NCBI GenBank assembly: GCA_947644545.1 | Contig: CANRZW010000017.1 | Span: 1-64,000, forward strand | From: an uncultured Lachnospiraceae bacterium | Lineage (GTDB): Bacteria > Bacillota > Clostridia > Lachnospirales > Lachnospiraceae | Length of the DNA stretch: 64,000 bases | Direction: 5' to 3' | In this document: piece by piece, positions 1 to 8,646 of the stretch | Layout: each line of letters opens with the position of its first letter | Numbering within the stretch: position 1 is the first letter of the stretch | Notes under the pieces: model-generated | What the model was told of the DNA's origin: nothing | Database searches by the model: none | What the model saw: only the letters and a program-made list of their open reading frames with translations | Program-made: the position numbers and the translations under genes

Positions 1-519
1 AGCATTCTCATCATACTGATTTCCCGGCTCTCTCTTTAGAATGACCTCATCCCCTCTGGTAACCGTAATGGATTTCTCACAATTATCACCATCACAGCCC
101 AGATAGTGCCTGACACCGGCAATAAAGAATTTTCTTTCTACATTTTCATCTAAATTCATGATCGGATCAATAAACTCGAAATTATCAATTGGAAGTCTGG
201 CTCCGCTTCTCTTTAAAAGCAGATATTCATCATATTGTTCTAAATCATATTTCTTTAGAATATCCTGAATATCTTTTCTTCTCTTATCCGGTAACCGACT
301 CGCAAAAACCGGGAAAAGTTTTCGATCCGTATATACCTTTTGAACATCAGGAAAACAAAGCAAAGGTGTAAAACCGTCATTCAGCGCAGCCTGAACCTCC
401 TCAGCATATCGAAATTCATATTGTCCGTTTTTTACCAGCTGCCCCACGATATACTGCATTCTTGACTGCTCTGATTTCCAAATTAAATACAAATAGTCCT
501 TTCCATCCACCTGCAGCAT
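1..519 (-). CDS. HIRAN-domain protein, 3' end beyond window
   Basis: The frame is open from an ATG at 519 to the window edge (173 codons), so the C-terminus is missing. About residues 130-173 match the HIRAN pattern: FIAGVRHYLG, then GDEVILKREPGNQYDENA, the conserved 'REP-N-YD-NA' core. HIRAN domains are found beside helicases and kinases and in some proteins bind DNA ends. The start is set by a GGAGGAG ribosome site lying inside the end of the upstream HipA-like kinase gene, 4 nt away, so the two are probably translationally coupled. The N-terminal 120 residues are not recognised. The domain call is fairly sure; the cellular role is not known. Confidence 0.7.
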   Translation of the reverse strand, partial: MLQVDGKDYLYLIWKSEQSRMQYIVGQLVKNGQYEFRYAEEVQAALNDGFTPLLCFPDVQKVYTDRKLFPVFASRLPDKRRKDIQDILKKYDLEQYDEYLLLKRSGARLPIDNFEFIDPIMNLDENVERKFFIAGVRHYLGCDGDNCEKSITVTRGDEVILKREPGNQYDENA

Positions 520-523
520 AGGC

Positions 524-1396
524 CTACTCTCCTCCATAAATATCCTGCATAATCCCTATTTTAGACAAAAGATATTTCTTAATAAGAAGTTTTCTCTTTT
601 CAGACAGTACTTCGCTATATTGGTTAAGTATATCACAAATCTTATCCTTTGTCACAAGTGTCCTGATCTTGTCGGCTGTACCCCTCGTCTGAACATAGTA
701 ATTACTTCGGAGAAATCTCAATACTTCCACATGCGTCGGCAATCTGGAATCACTGGACTTAATTCTGATCAAGGATTTAGATTTAGAATCAACCAATGAT
801 TGCCATAACAACCTGTCATTGCCAAAATACCGTTCTATTTTTGATTCAGCAACATACGCACAAAGGGAGGAACTATTATCATATAAAGGGCTTAAACTTA
901 ATTTCTTATCTTCCATGATCAGCGCCCAGTTACTTTGATGCCTGTCTGTATTACCAATGAGAAAATCGAAAACCATTACCGGCAGAAACTCTTCAAAAAG
1001 TCCGAACGGACTTAATACCTCTTCTATCATTTGCACTGAATATCTTTCGCCACTCTTAGTATCTATCAATTTCTCTACATCAAAATCATTGTGCACAACA
1101 CTGATGCAATAAATTCCCTCTATTAATGTCATGCCGTCACGTTCTATAATATTATAGCTGATGGAACCTTCTCTTCCATGAAGCATTCCGATCTCAAATT
1201 GTGCACACGGAATTCCAATTAATGTTGCTAAATCGCTTGCAATACACTCCGAAACATGATCGGTAGTCTCTACGTCCTTTTTATATTTGAACAGGCCTGT
1301 TTGCTCCGTATCAGGGTTTATTAACCACAGCTTTTCACTTCGTCCACTTCCTTCGGATGCCCCCTCATACTCCTTCCAATTCGAAAAATCTTTCAT
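524..1396 (-). CDS. HipA/CtkA-like protein kinase
   Basis: A 290-residue HipA-C-type kinase. The catalytic loop GNTDRHQSNW (about residues 148-157) and the metal-binding LSPLYDNSSS (168-177) are clear, with a candidate ATP-binding lysine in GLFKYKK near residue 37. HipA-fold kinases phosphorylate serine or threonine on targets such as glutamyl-tRNA synthetase and act as toxins or effectors. A TTG at 1429 would add 11 residues, but the ATG at 1396 has an AGAGGA site 11 nt upstream and is preferred. The gene is followed after 4 nt by the HIRAN gene. No HipB-like HTH antitoxin is seen in the window. Its 5' end lies in a 46-bp direct repeat that recurs upstream of the Nudix gene. Confidence 0.75.
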   Translation of the reverse strand: MKDFSNWKEYEGASEGSGRSEKLWLINPDTEQTGLFKYKKDVETTDHVSECIASDLATLIGIPCAQFEIGMLHGREGSISYNIIERDGMTLIEGIYCISVVHNDFDVEKLIDTKSGERYSVQMIEEVLSPFGLFEEFLPVMVFDFLIGNTDRHQSNWALIMEDKKLSLSPLYDNSSSLCAYVAESKIERYFGNDRLLWQSLVDSKSKSLIRIKSSDSRLPTHVEVLRFLRSNYYVQTRGTADKIRTLVTKDKICDILNQYSEVLSEKRKLLIKKYLLSKIGIMQDIYGGE

Positions 1397-1405
1397 CTGC
1401 TTTTG

Positions 1406-1451
1406 TTCCTCTTCATTTGATACAAACAATACTTCTGTTATTATCGCAGAT
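1406..1451. repeat. 46-bp direct repeat, copy A
   Basis: This segment matches 2043-2088 at 44 of 46 bases. It covers the start region of the kinase gene. The Nudix gene lies between the two copies, which suggests insertion or duplication of the intervening ~590 bp. Confidence 0.85.
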
Positions 1452-1462
1452 CATCATATTTG

Positions 1463-1981
1463 TTATGATCCAACGAGATCGTCACTAATAAACTCTATGT
1501 TTCCGTCTGCCATGCTCTTAAAGGTACAAAAATGTTGTTTGCCATCAAATTCGAGCAAATCTTCAACTGCTTTTCTTATATACGGGTCAGTTATTTTTTC
1601 TTTTGCTTCATTTGGAGCAAACCAGGCCACCTCAATACTTTCATCTGAAACAGTTTCCTTTCCTCCCATATATTTACAGATAAAGGTCAAATTGACAGTT
1701 GTTGGTAAGACCATTCCTTCAAGAGGACCGTATCCGGGCTTTGATGACAATCTCTGATAAATACCTACAAGTTTCTCTGCTTCTGCAGTCACACCGCTTT
1801 CTTCAGAAATTTCCCGTTTTAATCCGTCTAATACGGACTCACCCTGCTCCACTACACCTCCTGGTAATTCCCATCCTCTACTTTTAGATTTTATCAGTAA
1901 AACCTTATCATCTTTATACACTAATCCGGCAGCCGATACAAAATGTACTTGAAGCTGTCTCGTTTCCAACCATTTATCCAT
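1463..1981 (-). CDS. Nudix hydrolase
   Basis: A 172-residue Nudix protein. The full Nudix box GX5EX7REUXEEXGU spans residues 42-64 (G42, E48, R56, E57, E60, E61, G63), so the metal site for pyrophosphate hydrolysis is intact. Family members hydrolyse nucleoside diphosphate derivatives; the substrate cannot be read from sequence. The ATG at 1981 follows a GGGAGG site by 8 nt. The gene sits between the kinase and its flanking repeat, in the same direction, and ends 67 nt before the kinase start, so cotranscription is possible. Confidence 0.85.
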   Translation of the reverse strand: MDKWLETRQLQVHFVSAAGLVYKDDKVLLIKSKSRGWELPGGVVEQGESVLDGLKREISEESGVTAEAEKLVGIYQRLSSKPGYGPLEGMVLPTTVNLTFICKYMGGKETVSDESIEVAWFAPNEAKEKITDPYIRKAVEDLLEFDGKQHFCTFKSMADGNIEFISDDLVGS

Positions 1982-2042
1982 TATCTTTCCTCCCGGAAAT
2001 TCCGAATTGTCGGTTAATTTATCGGTTCAAAGTATATCAAAT

Positions 2043-2088
2043 TTCCTCTTCATTTGATGCAAACAGTACTTCTGTTATTATCGCAGAT
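2043..2088. repeat. 46-bp direct repeat, copy B
   Basis: Second copy of the 1406-1451 repeat, with two mismatches. It lies about 60 nt upstream of the Nudix start, where it looks like a relic of the kinase gene's 5' end. Confidence 0.85.
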
Positions 2089-2136
2089 TAACAGTCCAAT
2101 ATATGACTCTTTATGAAAGAAATATCTCCTTATTGG

Positions 2137-2604
2137 TCAAAACCCTTCTTCCTGCCGCTGCCTGCGCATTTTTCGCCTTTTTATCCCCGCTTCCCACTCT
2201 GCCTTTTCCGCCTCTGTCTCAACGATCAGTCTCGGCACTTCCACCGGCTTGCCGTCATCGTCGATCGCCACCAGCGTTAAGTAGGCTCTGTTTATGGGCT
2301 TCCTGATCCCGTCGATACTTTCTATATAAGTATCTACCCGCACCTCCATCGACGTCCTGCCCACATAGGTCACCCGCCCGATCAATACGATCAGATCTTT
2401 CAGATACGCTCCCCGGATAAACTTCAGATTATCTACGGAGGCCGTTATCACATCCCGCTGCGCATATCGGATTCCTATCAGCCCGGCCAGCTCGTCGATC
2501 CATTCCATCAATTTTCCGCCGAACAATCTTCCCGCACCGTTTAAGTATTCCGGACGCACCTGATAGATCTGTTCCATTCTGGACTCCGCCACTGTTTTTT
2601 CCAT
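2137..2604 (-). CDS. acyl-CoA thioesterase, hotdog fold
   Basis: A 155-residue single hotdog-domain protein of the YciA/cytosolic acyl-CoA hydrolase type. The sequence shows the family signature in order: VRPEYLNGAGRLFGGKLMEW with the catalytic acidic residue in MEWIDELAG, then SVDNLKFIRGAYLKDL and the strand INRAYLTLVAIDDDGKP. It would release free acids from acyl-CoA in the cytoplasm. A good sigma-A promoter sits at 2658-2686, about 50 nt upstream. The gene appears to be its own unit: the next minus-strand gene downstream is the Nudix gene, which has its own leader. The family is clear; the acyl chain preference is unknown. Confidence 0.85.
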   Translation of the reverse strand: MEKTVAESRMEQIYQVRPEYLNGAGRLFGGKLMEWIDELAGLIGIRYAQRDVITASVDNLKFIRGAYLKDLIVLIGRVTYVGRTSMEVRVDTYIESIDGIRKPINRAYLTLVAIDDDGKPVEVPRLIVETEAEKAEWEAGIKRRKMRRQRQEEGF

Positions 2605-2657
2605 GTGAATCTCAATCCCTTTCCCTTACAACAAAGTGGTCTACATCTGTTCTATAC

Positions 2658-2686
2658 ATTGTACTTTATATTCAGGTTTTATTCAA
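2658..2686 (-). promoter_or_regulatory. sigma-A promoter of thioesterase gene
   Basis: On the minus strand TTGAAT, a 17-nt spacer, then TACAAT. About 47 bases around it recur at 5115-5165 upstream of the helicase gene with only a few changes. Confidence 0.65.
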
Positions 2687-2769
2687 TTTTAAACGAATCG
2701 CGAAAGCATGACATAGCCTGTTAATGAAAACAGCGGGTTTTATTTCCCTGGCAAAGTGTACAAAGTACA

Positions 2770-4932
2770 TTACAAGATCAGCAGCTCCTTCTCATACAAC
2801 ACCCTCATCCCAAGTGTCTTCTGCATCTCGCCAAACCGGATCACCACCAGTTCTCCCTGCACTTCCTCAACCACGCCTTCCCCAAACTTCCTGTGCCGGA
2901 GGATCAGCCCTTCCCCGATCTGCGCCGCATAGTTCTCATATGCTTCTCGGTTAAAAGGCCTTTCTGCTGCGGCATTCCCTCTTTCCCGCATTGATATCTT
3001 CCGCGTTTTTTGTACCGCTTTCTTCTTCCTGCCCACAAGTTCCTCGCACAGACTGGACTTCTGATCCAGTCTGAACACCGACAGCCTGTCCTTTGCCCGG
3101 GTCACGCCTACATAGAACAGGCGGCGTTCTTCTTCGTAAATCTCCCGCTCTTTTTCATCCATGGATTTGGCGTTCGCGGGTACACTTTCGGGAAATATGC
3201 CGTCGATCACATCCAACAGATAGACATTGTCATACTCCAGCCCTTTGCTGGAATGAATCGTAGATAAAATGACAGGCTGTATATCCTGCGTGCCGTTTCT
3301 GTACACGACGGAAGCCTCTTCCCTTCTCCCTTCCTGTCCGCCTTTCATTCTCCCTTCCATAACCGCCCGCAGCTCATCCAGCCTCTCTACAAACCGCCCC
3401 GGAGAGTTTTCGCCCTGCCCGATCATTTTCAGGATAAATACCTTGCTGTCTCCAATTTCCATGCGCTCGAGATAATCCCCGTATCCCATATTGTAAACGA
3501 TTCTGGCGATCGCCCTGTCCGCCCGCTCCGTCAAAAGACATTTCAGGTGCATCCGGATCAGCCGGCAGCTTTGAACCGTCCGGTCCGGCAGTTGTCCGCC
3601 CCGCAGGGCAATCTCCATAATATCCCTGCCTTCTCTTTCGCTGATCTCACAGATCCGCAGCGCATCCCGCTTCTTGATATAGGTAGCAATCTTATAATAA
3701 ATCTGCAGAAAGACCGCCGTATCCCGCGGGTTTATGGCAAAAGCGATGATATTGCGTATATCCGCTACAACCCGATGTGTAAAAAAAGTCATCTCCGCAT
3801 TGCGGAGTCTGTAAGGTATCCCCTTCCGCTCCAGCTGATCCACAAGGGGCAGTACATTCTCATGATTCCGGTACAGCACCGCCGTCTGTGCCTGGCAATT
3901 CTCCGCCATCCTGACCAGATAATCGTACTGTGCCCTGCGATCGCTCAGTACGATCTGCTCAATCTCCTCACCGGCAGCTCTGGCCGCTTTCATATGCTTC
4001 GCGTGGCGCAGGGTGTTTTTTTGAATAAAACGGTCCGCCGCCTCCACGATCTGTGCACAGGAGCGGAAATTTTCCTCCATAAGCAGTACCCTGGCCCCCG
4101 GATGATCCTTTTCAAATGATAAAAGCGCTTCCGGATAAGCCGCGCGGAAGCCGTATATGCTCTGATCCTCGTCTCCCACCATAAACAGGTTGTCCCGCCG
4201 GCCGGCAAGCAGTCTGATGATCTCATGCTGGATCTTCGAGGTATCCTGCGCCTCATCTACGCAGATATACCGGTATTGATCCTGAAAACACTGCAGCGTC
4301 TCCGGACTTTTTCTTAAAATATTATAAGCATATATCATCTGGTCGTCATAGTCCATCAGGCTGCCGGTATGCAGTTCTTCATGATAGGCCTTATAAATAT
4401 CTGAAATTCTGACATCCGTTTCCTCATCCAGATGCCTGATCTCATCTTCTGTCAGCATCCTGTTCTTAATATAGGTAATCATGCTGCGAATGCCTTTCAG
4501 ATCACTTTCCGTGGCATAATCGCCCTGCGTCCTGCGGAAAATATCCGAGAGCATTCCGTTGATCCTGTCATTCTCCGTCACCAGGGTAAACGGCGTCCTC
4601 CCGATCCGATTCCCATAATATTGTATCACCTTGGCACAGATCCCGTTTATGGTCCGAAACTCCAGACGACTGCCGCATCCGTCTCCAAAATAAAAACGGA
4701 ACCGATTTTCCATATCGCGGGCGGCGGCGATCGTATACGTCAGCGTCAGAATATTTTCGGGAGCGATCCCGGCACCATAAACCATGTAGCCGAGCCTCGT
4801 TACCAGCACGGTTGTCTTGCCGCTTCCGGGAACCGCGAGCAGAAGAATCGGCCCGTCTATGGAGCGGACCGACTCTGACTGCTGTTCGTTGAGCTGGATA
4901 TGAAATTTACTGCAGAATTCTTCGTATGTCAT
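2770..4932 (-). CDS. UvrD/PcrA-type superfamily 1 helicase
   Basis: A 720-residue ATP-dependent DNA helicase. Walker A is AVPGSGKTT (about residues 33-41), Walker B is CVDEAQDTS, and the downstream motifs are DEDQSIYGFRAAYPE, HSSKGLEYDNVYLLD and YVGVTRAKDRL, all intact and in order. It is similar in length to PcrA/UvrD proteins and is likely to translocate 3'-5' on single-stranded DNA in repair. A longer frame starts at 4959, but the ATG at 4932 has a GAGGG site 6 nt upstream. Its promoter (5133-5161) is far upstream, leaving a leader of about 195 nt. The C-terminus ends with a short beta-rich tail (RKFGEGVVEEV) like the PcrA/Rep Tudor-type domain. Confidence 0.9.
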   Translation of the reverse strand: MTYEEFCSKFHIQLNEQQSESVRSIDGPILLLAVPGSGKTTVLVTRLGYMVYGAGIAPENILTLTYTIAAARDMENRFRFYFGDGCGSRLEFRTINGICAKVIQYYGNRIGRTPFTLVTENDRINGMLSDIFRRTQGDYATESDLKGIRSMITYIKNRMLTEDEIRHLDEETDVRISDIYKAYHEELHTGSLMDYDDQMIYAYNILRKSPETLQCFQDQYRYICVDEAQDTSKIQHEIIRLLAGRRDNLFMVGDEDQSIYGFRAAYPEALLSFEKDHPGARVLLMEENFRSCAQIVEAADRFIQKNTLRHAKHMKAARAAGEEIEQIVLSDRRAQYDYLVRMAENCQAQTAVLYRNHENVLPLVDQLERKGIPYRLRNAEMTFFTHRVVADIRNIIAFAINPRDTAVFLQIYYKIATYIKKRDALRICEISEREGRDIMEIALRGGQLPDRTVQSCRLIRMHLKCLLTERADRAIARIVYNMGYGDYLERMEIGDSKVFILKMIGQGENSPGRFVERLDELRAVMEGRMKGGQEGRREEASVVYRNGTQDIQPVILSTIHSSKGLEYDNVYLLDVIDGIFPESVPANAKSMDEKEREIYEEERRLFYVGVTRAKDRLSVFRLDQKSSLCEELVGRKKKAVQKTRKISMRERGNAAAERPFNREAYENYAAQIGEGLILRHRKFGEGVVEEVQGELVVIRFGEMQKTLGMRVLYEKELLIL

Positions 4933-5132
4933 CTTTACCCTCATTCCGAAGTGGCACAAATTCTAACTGAACCTGTTCAGTTTGTTGAGCTGAATTGCTC
5001 ATCAGAGAATTTATTCAACCTTATCTTCTTGTTGATCTTTCTTACGGATTTGCGGTCATTCGACCATGACCCTGCACCGCTTCTTATAGCAGGCAATGGC
5101 GTATTTCCAGATTGTATTCATCTGTTTTATAC

Positions 5133-5161
5133 ATTGTACTTTATATTCGGATTTTAATCAA
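5133..5161 (-). promoter_or_regulatory. sigma-A promoter upstream of helicase gene
   Basis: On the minus strand TTGATT, 17 nt, TACAAT. The spacer is nearly identical to that of the thioesterase promoter at 2658-2686. Confidence 0.6.
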
Positions 5162-5193
5162 TTTTAACTCCAACCAATATACTGCACAAAGCA

Positions 5194-5223
5194 GGCCGCC
5201 GCACTTGCTTAAGTGCAGCGGCC
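5194..5223 (-). terminator. hairpin terminator after MFS gene
   Basis: GGCCGC-C-GCACTT, a 4-nt loop, then AAGTGC-A-GCGGCC: 12 paired bases with one mismatch. On the minus strand it is followed by CTGCTTTGTG. It lies 65 nt beyond the MFS stop. Confidence 0.6.
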
Positions 5224-5287
5224 CCAACGTGCCTGTCTTTCTATTCTTCCTGGTTCTCCTGACTTTCCTGTTTTCCTTTTCTACTTT

Positions 5288-6016
5288 CTACTTTTTCGCC
5301 GCTGTCTTATTCCACTGTACCATAACCGCAGACAGCACCGTCAAACAACCGGTCACGATCCATGCAAAGGCAAATCTCGATGCTGCCGTATCAGTCCCCA
5401 TGACCGTCCTGGCTACAGCCGTCAGGCCCGGCGCAAAGAATGTTCCAAGATTGGCAACGGCAAAAACAATCGACATCATCATAGTACTCCGCTGCTTATC
5501 TTCATTTACCACACCGCCCATACATTGTGGCATTACAAGCGGATTACTCGTACCGATCAAGACACAGCCCAGATAGATAAACAAAAGCTGCTCCCTCAGA
5601 CAGATCATGAGATAGCCTGCAGACAAAAAGAAAAATCCCAATGTGATCGTATGCCTGCCGATCTTCTCTGCCAGCTTTCCGAAGCACATCCCCATTGTCA
5701 CACCGCCCAATAATATAAGTGCAGACGCGGTCCCGGCAGTCATGGTATCTCCAATCTGCTTTTCCCGCAACAATAAGGCAATGTTTGTCGGCCCCAGATA
5801 GAACAACAACATGTAACCTGCCGCCACAACGCAGAACCCAAGGTCCTTTTTGCCCAGCGTTATTTTGACTTTTGCTTTTCCCGGACTATTTTCCTCTTTT
5901 ATATTCTGCTTCGGGACAAAAAGAAGAGTAAGCAAAAGTCCCGGCAGTGCCAGCAGATATACCAGATAATCCATATACCATGCAGCTGCCGCCAGCACGC
6001 CGCCTGCGGGGCGCAT
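5288..6016 (-). pseudogene. MFS transporter, 5'-truncated
   Basis: The 242 residues correspond only to the C-terminal 55-60% of a major facilitator superfamily drug/sugar exporter: the end of the first six-helix bundle (GGVLAAAAW, LLALPGLLLTLLFVP), the charged central loop (residues 34-52), then six membrane segments with the family-like GKLAEKIGRHT loop. Full-length relatives have about 400 residues, so helices 1-4 and the native start are missing. The break at about 6000-6016 coincides with the truncated start of the plus-strand glycosidase. There is no ribosome site before the first ATG. It is therefore probably a dead gene unless the joint is an assembly error. Confidence 0.7.
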
Positions 6017-7548
6017 GTATCCATCACGACAACGGCTTTCTTGGCGCGGCCACTTACTATGAAGCCGAATACCGTCGTATATTGTTTTTAAAAAGAGCCG
6101 GCTTTAACGCAATCCGGATGTCACATCATCCCGCTGCTCCGGCATTATTACGGGCCTGCGACGAGCTGGGCATGTACGTTATGGATGAGACCTTTGACAT
6201 GTGGACACGGTGCAAATCCGATAACGATTACGGTCTGTTTTTCAGCGAGTGGTGGGAAAAAGACGTGGATGCCATGATCAGAAAAGACTATAACCATCCG
6301 TCGGTCATCCTGTACTCGGTAGGCAACGAGATTCCGGAAATCGGCACGGACCATGGAGCGAAGATCTGTCATGATATTTGCTCCCGGATCAAAGCGCTGG
6401 ACATGACCAGACCTACACTGGCATCCATCAACGGCGTCTTTGCCGCCGGCGATGCCCTTGCTATAATTCTGAAAGATCTCAAGGCCAGCGGGAAAGTGCA
6501 GGGCAATGTCAATGATTTCATGACGATCATGGACAGCCATATGGACCAGATCGTCGTACATGAGGAAATCTCCAAAAGATTAGAGAAAGCCTGCGCCAAT
6601 ACGGATATCGCAGGTTATAACTATATGACGGCGCGCTATGAAAAAGACGGACAGGCTTATCCGAACCGCGTGATCGTAGGCAGCGAAACCTATCCGCCGG
6701 AGATCGCACGCAACTGGGGACTGGTAAAAAAATATCCCCATGTGATCGGAGACTTCACATGGACCGGCTGGGATTATATCGGGGAAGCAGGCATCGGCAT
6801 TCCGGCATACCGTTTCGGCGAAGGAGGATTCGGCGCACAATTTCCCTGCCAGCTGGCCTATTGCGGCGACTTCGACATCACAGGCTTCCGTCGGCCGGCT
6901 TCCTATTACCGGGAAATCGTTTTCGGTTACCGAAAAGATCCTTATATTGCGATCCGGAATCCTTACCGCTACGGACAGAAACTGCTCAAAACACCGTGGG
7001 TGATCAGTGATTCCCTCTCCTCCTGGACCTATCCGGGGCTGGAAGGGAAAAAGGTAATTGCCGAAATCTACGGTGCCGGCGAGGAGACGGAACTTTTCCT
7101 CAACGGGCGGTCACTGGGACGCAAAACTTCCGGAGAACAGGCAGGATTTACAGTCAGCTTTGAACTGATCTACGAACCCGGGATTCTGAAGGCCGTTTCC
7201 TATGAAGGCGGCCGGGAGATTGGCTGTATGGAACTGAAAACCGCAGTTGGCGCAGAGTGCCTCATACTCAGGCCGGAATCGCATTATGGCAACGATACTA
7301 TTGATGAAAATCTGCTCTATATAACGATTGTCAATGAAGCCGAAAACGGTGTCTGCGTGACAGATCATGAGGTAAAACTGAAAGCCCGGACACAAGGCGC
7401 AGTCATCCTCGGCTTTGGCAGTGCCGACCCAAAGACAGCCTACTCCTATCAGACAGAGGAGACAGAGACCTTCCACGGACTGGCGCTGCTAATCTTACAA
7501 AGGCAAGCAGGCTGCCAGCTTGATCATCTCCAATACTTCCCGGCATGA
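5947..7548 (+). pseudogene. GH2 beta-galactosidase-family protein, 5'-truncated
   Basis: Homology starts near 6004 with LRGACIHHDNG, the entry of the GH2 TIM barrel, then FNAIRMSHHP, MDETFDMW, the acid/base region SVGNEIPE and the nucleophile region VGSETYP. Domain regions after the barrel follow to about residue 515. The N-terminal sugar-binding and immunoglobulin-like domains, normally about 250-300 residues, are missing. The first 18 residues of the frame are antisense to the truncated MFS gene and not family-like, and no ribosome site is seen. The end after ILQRQAG also looks cut, where it runs into the AraC gene. The barrel active site is intact, but the protein is unlikely to fold or be made. 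Substrate is unknown. Confidence 0.7.
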
Positions 7549-8410
7549 TATCAGTGAACAGTACGGCTTCCTTGGTCAGAAAGATATCTACACCATGGTC
7601 ACTCTCACGTTCATCCATGCCAAGCCTCACGTTCACGATTACTATGAACTGCTTTATGTTTACAGCGGCACCTGCACCTATTATTTTCAGGATACTTCTT
7701 TTCGCCTGCATAGAGGACAGTTCCTGATCCTCTCGCCCGATACCCGACACAGCATCATTATGGATGAACACGGACTGGGGCTTACCATCAATGTAAAGAA
7801 AAGCACATTTCAGAACACCTTCCACACGCTTCTGCGTGAACATAATCTGTTGTCCGACTTTTTTGCCCACACGCTCTATGATGCGCAGGAATCCAACTAT
7901 ATTACGTTTAATATAGAAAATACACTGGAATATAATTATCTGATCCAGCAGATTTTCGACGAATCCAATTCCATAGAAAACTACAGTAATATGATCTGTG
8001 TCAGCCTTCTGAATTTATTTTTCGGGAAACTTCTGCAGGACTTTGGCCGGAATATTCACATGTATAAAAATGTAAAGAACCACTCCTTCAACAATTCCTT
8101 TCCCCTGATGTTGAAATACGTGCAGTCCAACTACAGAACGCTCACACTGCCTCAAATGTCGCAGATTTTTCATTACAACGAATCGTACATCTCTTCTCTA
8201 TTTAAAAAATATCTGCACGAAAACTTCTCGATCGTCGTGCAGAACCTGCGCCTGGAGGATGCGAAAAAAATATTGGAAACTACCGATTATAACATAGAAA
8301 AAACAGCAGAGACCGTCGGTTATGATTCTGCAGACTACTTTTCGCGAATTTTTAAAAAGAAATATGGAATTTCTCCCTCCCTGTATCGAAAGAAATTCCA
8401 TTCTTCTTAA
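7520..8410 (+). CDS. AraC-family transcriptional regulator
   Basis: 296 residues. The N-terminal cupin sensor includes KPHVHDYYELLYVYSGTCTYYF and FLILSPDTRH. The C-terminal double HTH (about residues 195-292) includes LPQMSQIFHYNESYISSLFKKYLHENF and IEKTAETVGYDSADYFSRIFKKKYGISPSLYRK, the AraC/XylS signature. It is probably the activator of the neighbouring sugar locus. The TTG at 7520 overlaps the end of the glycosidase frame and has no good ribosome site; the next in-frame ATG is at 7595. The 5' end may have been altered by the rearrangement that damaged the glycosidase. Confidence 0.8.
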   Translation: MIISNTSRHDISEQYGFLGQKDIYTMVTLTFIHAKPHVHDYYELLYVYSGTCTYYFQDTSFRLHRGQFLILSPDTRHSIIMDEHGLGLTINVKKSTFQNTFHTLLREHNLLSDFFAHTLYDAQESNYITFNIENTLEYNYLIQQIFDESNSIENYSNMICVSLLNLFFGKLLQDFGRNIHMYKNVKNHSFNNSFPLMLKYVQSNYRTLTLPQMSQIFHYNESYISSLFKKYLHENFSIVVQNLRLEDAKKILETTDYNIEKTAETVGYDSADYFSRIFKKKYGISPSLYRKKFHSS

Positions 8411-8528
8411 AAGTAGCGCGGCCTGCTCCGGTTATGCTGCATTACTTACTCCTAACGGCTCTCCGCTCCTGTAAATCAAAGCGAACACCCTAAATGGATT
8501 CTGCATCCGTTACTGGATCCTGCACACA

Positions 8529-8576
8529 AAGAGAACCGACAGGCTGCGATCTTCACACCAGTATGCCGGTTCTCTT
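8529..8576. terminator. inverted repeat between convergent genes
   Basis: AAGAGAACCG at 8529-8538 pairs with CGGTTCTCTT at 8567-8576 around a 28-nt loop, between the convergent AraC and flavin oxidoreductase genes. The T-run is weak, so a bidirectional terminator is only likely. The rest of 8411-8646 shows nothing recognisable. Confidence 0.4.
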
Positions 8577-8646
8577 CTTCATAGATAAAGGTCAATAAGC
8601 TATGCTCAAATCTTCTGTTTTAATGTAACGTCAATGTATGTCAACC

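Larger units (their letters stand above)
4933..5287. other. intergenic region, long helicase leader
   Basis: No gene was found in these 355 nt. They hold the helicase promoter at 5133-5161, a leader of about 195 nt with no recognised riboswitch, and the MFS terminator at 5194-5223. Confidence 0.5.
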
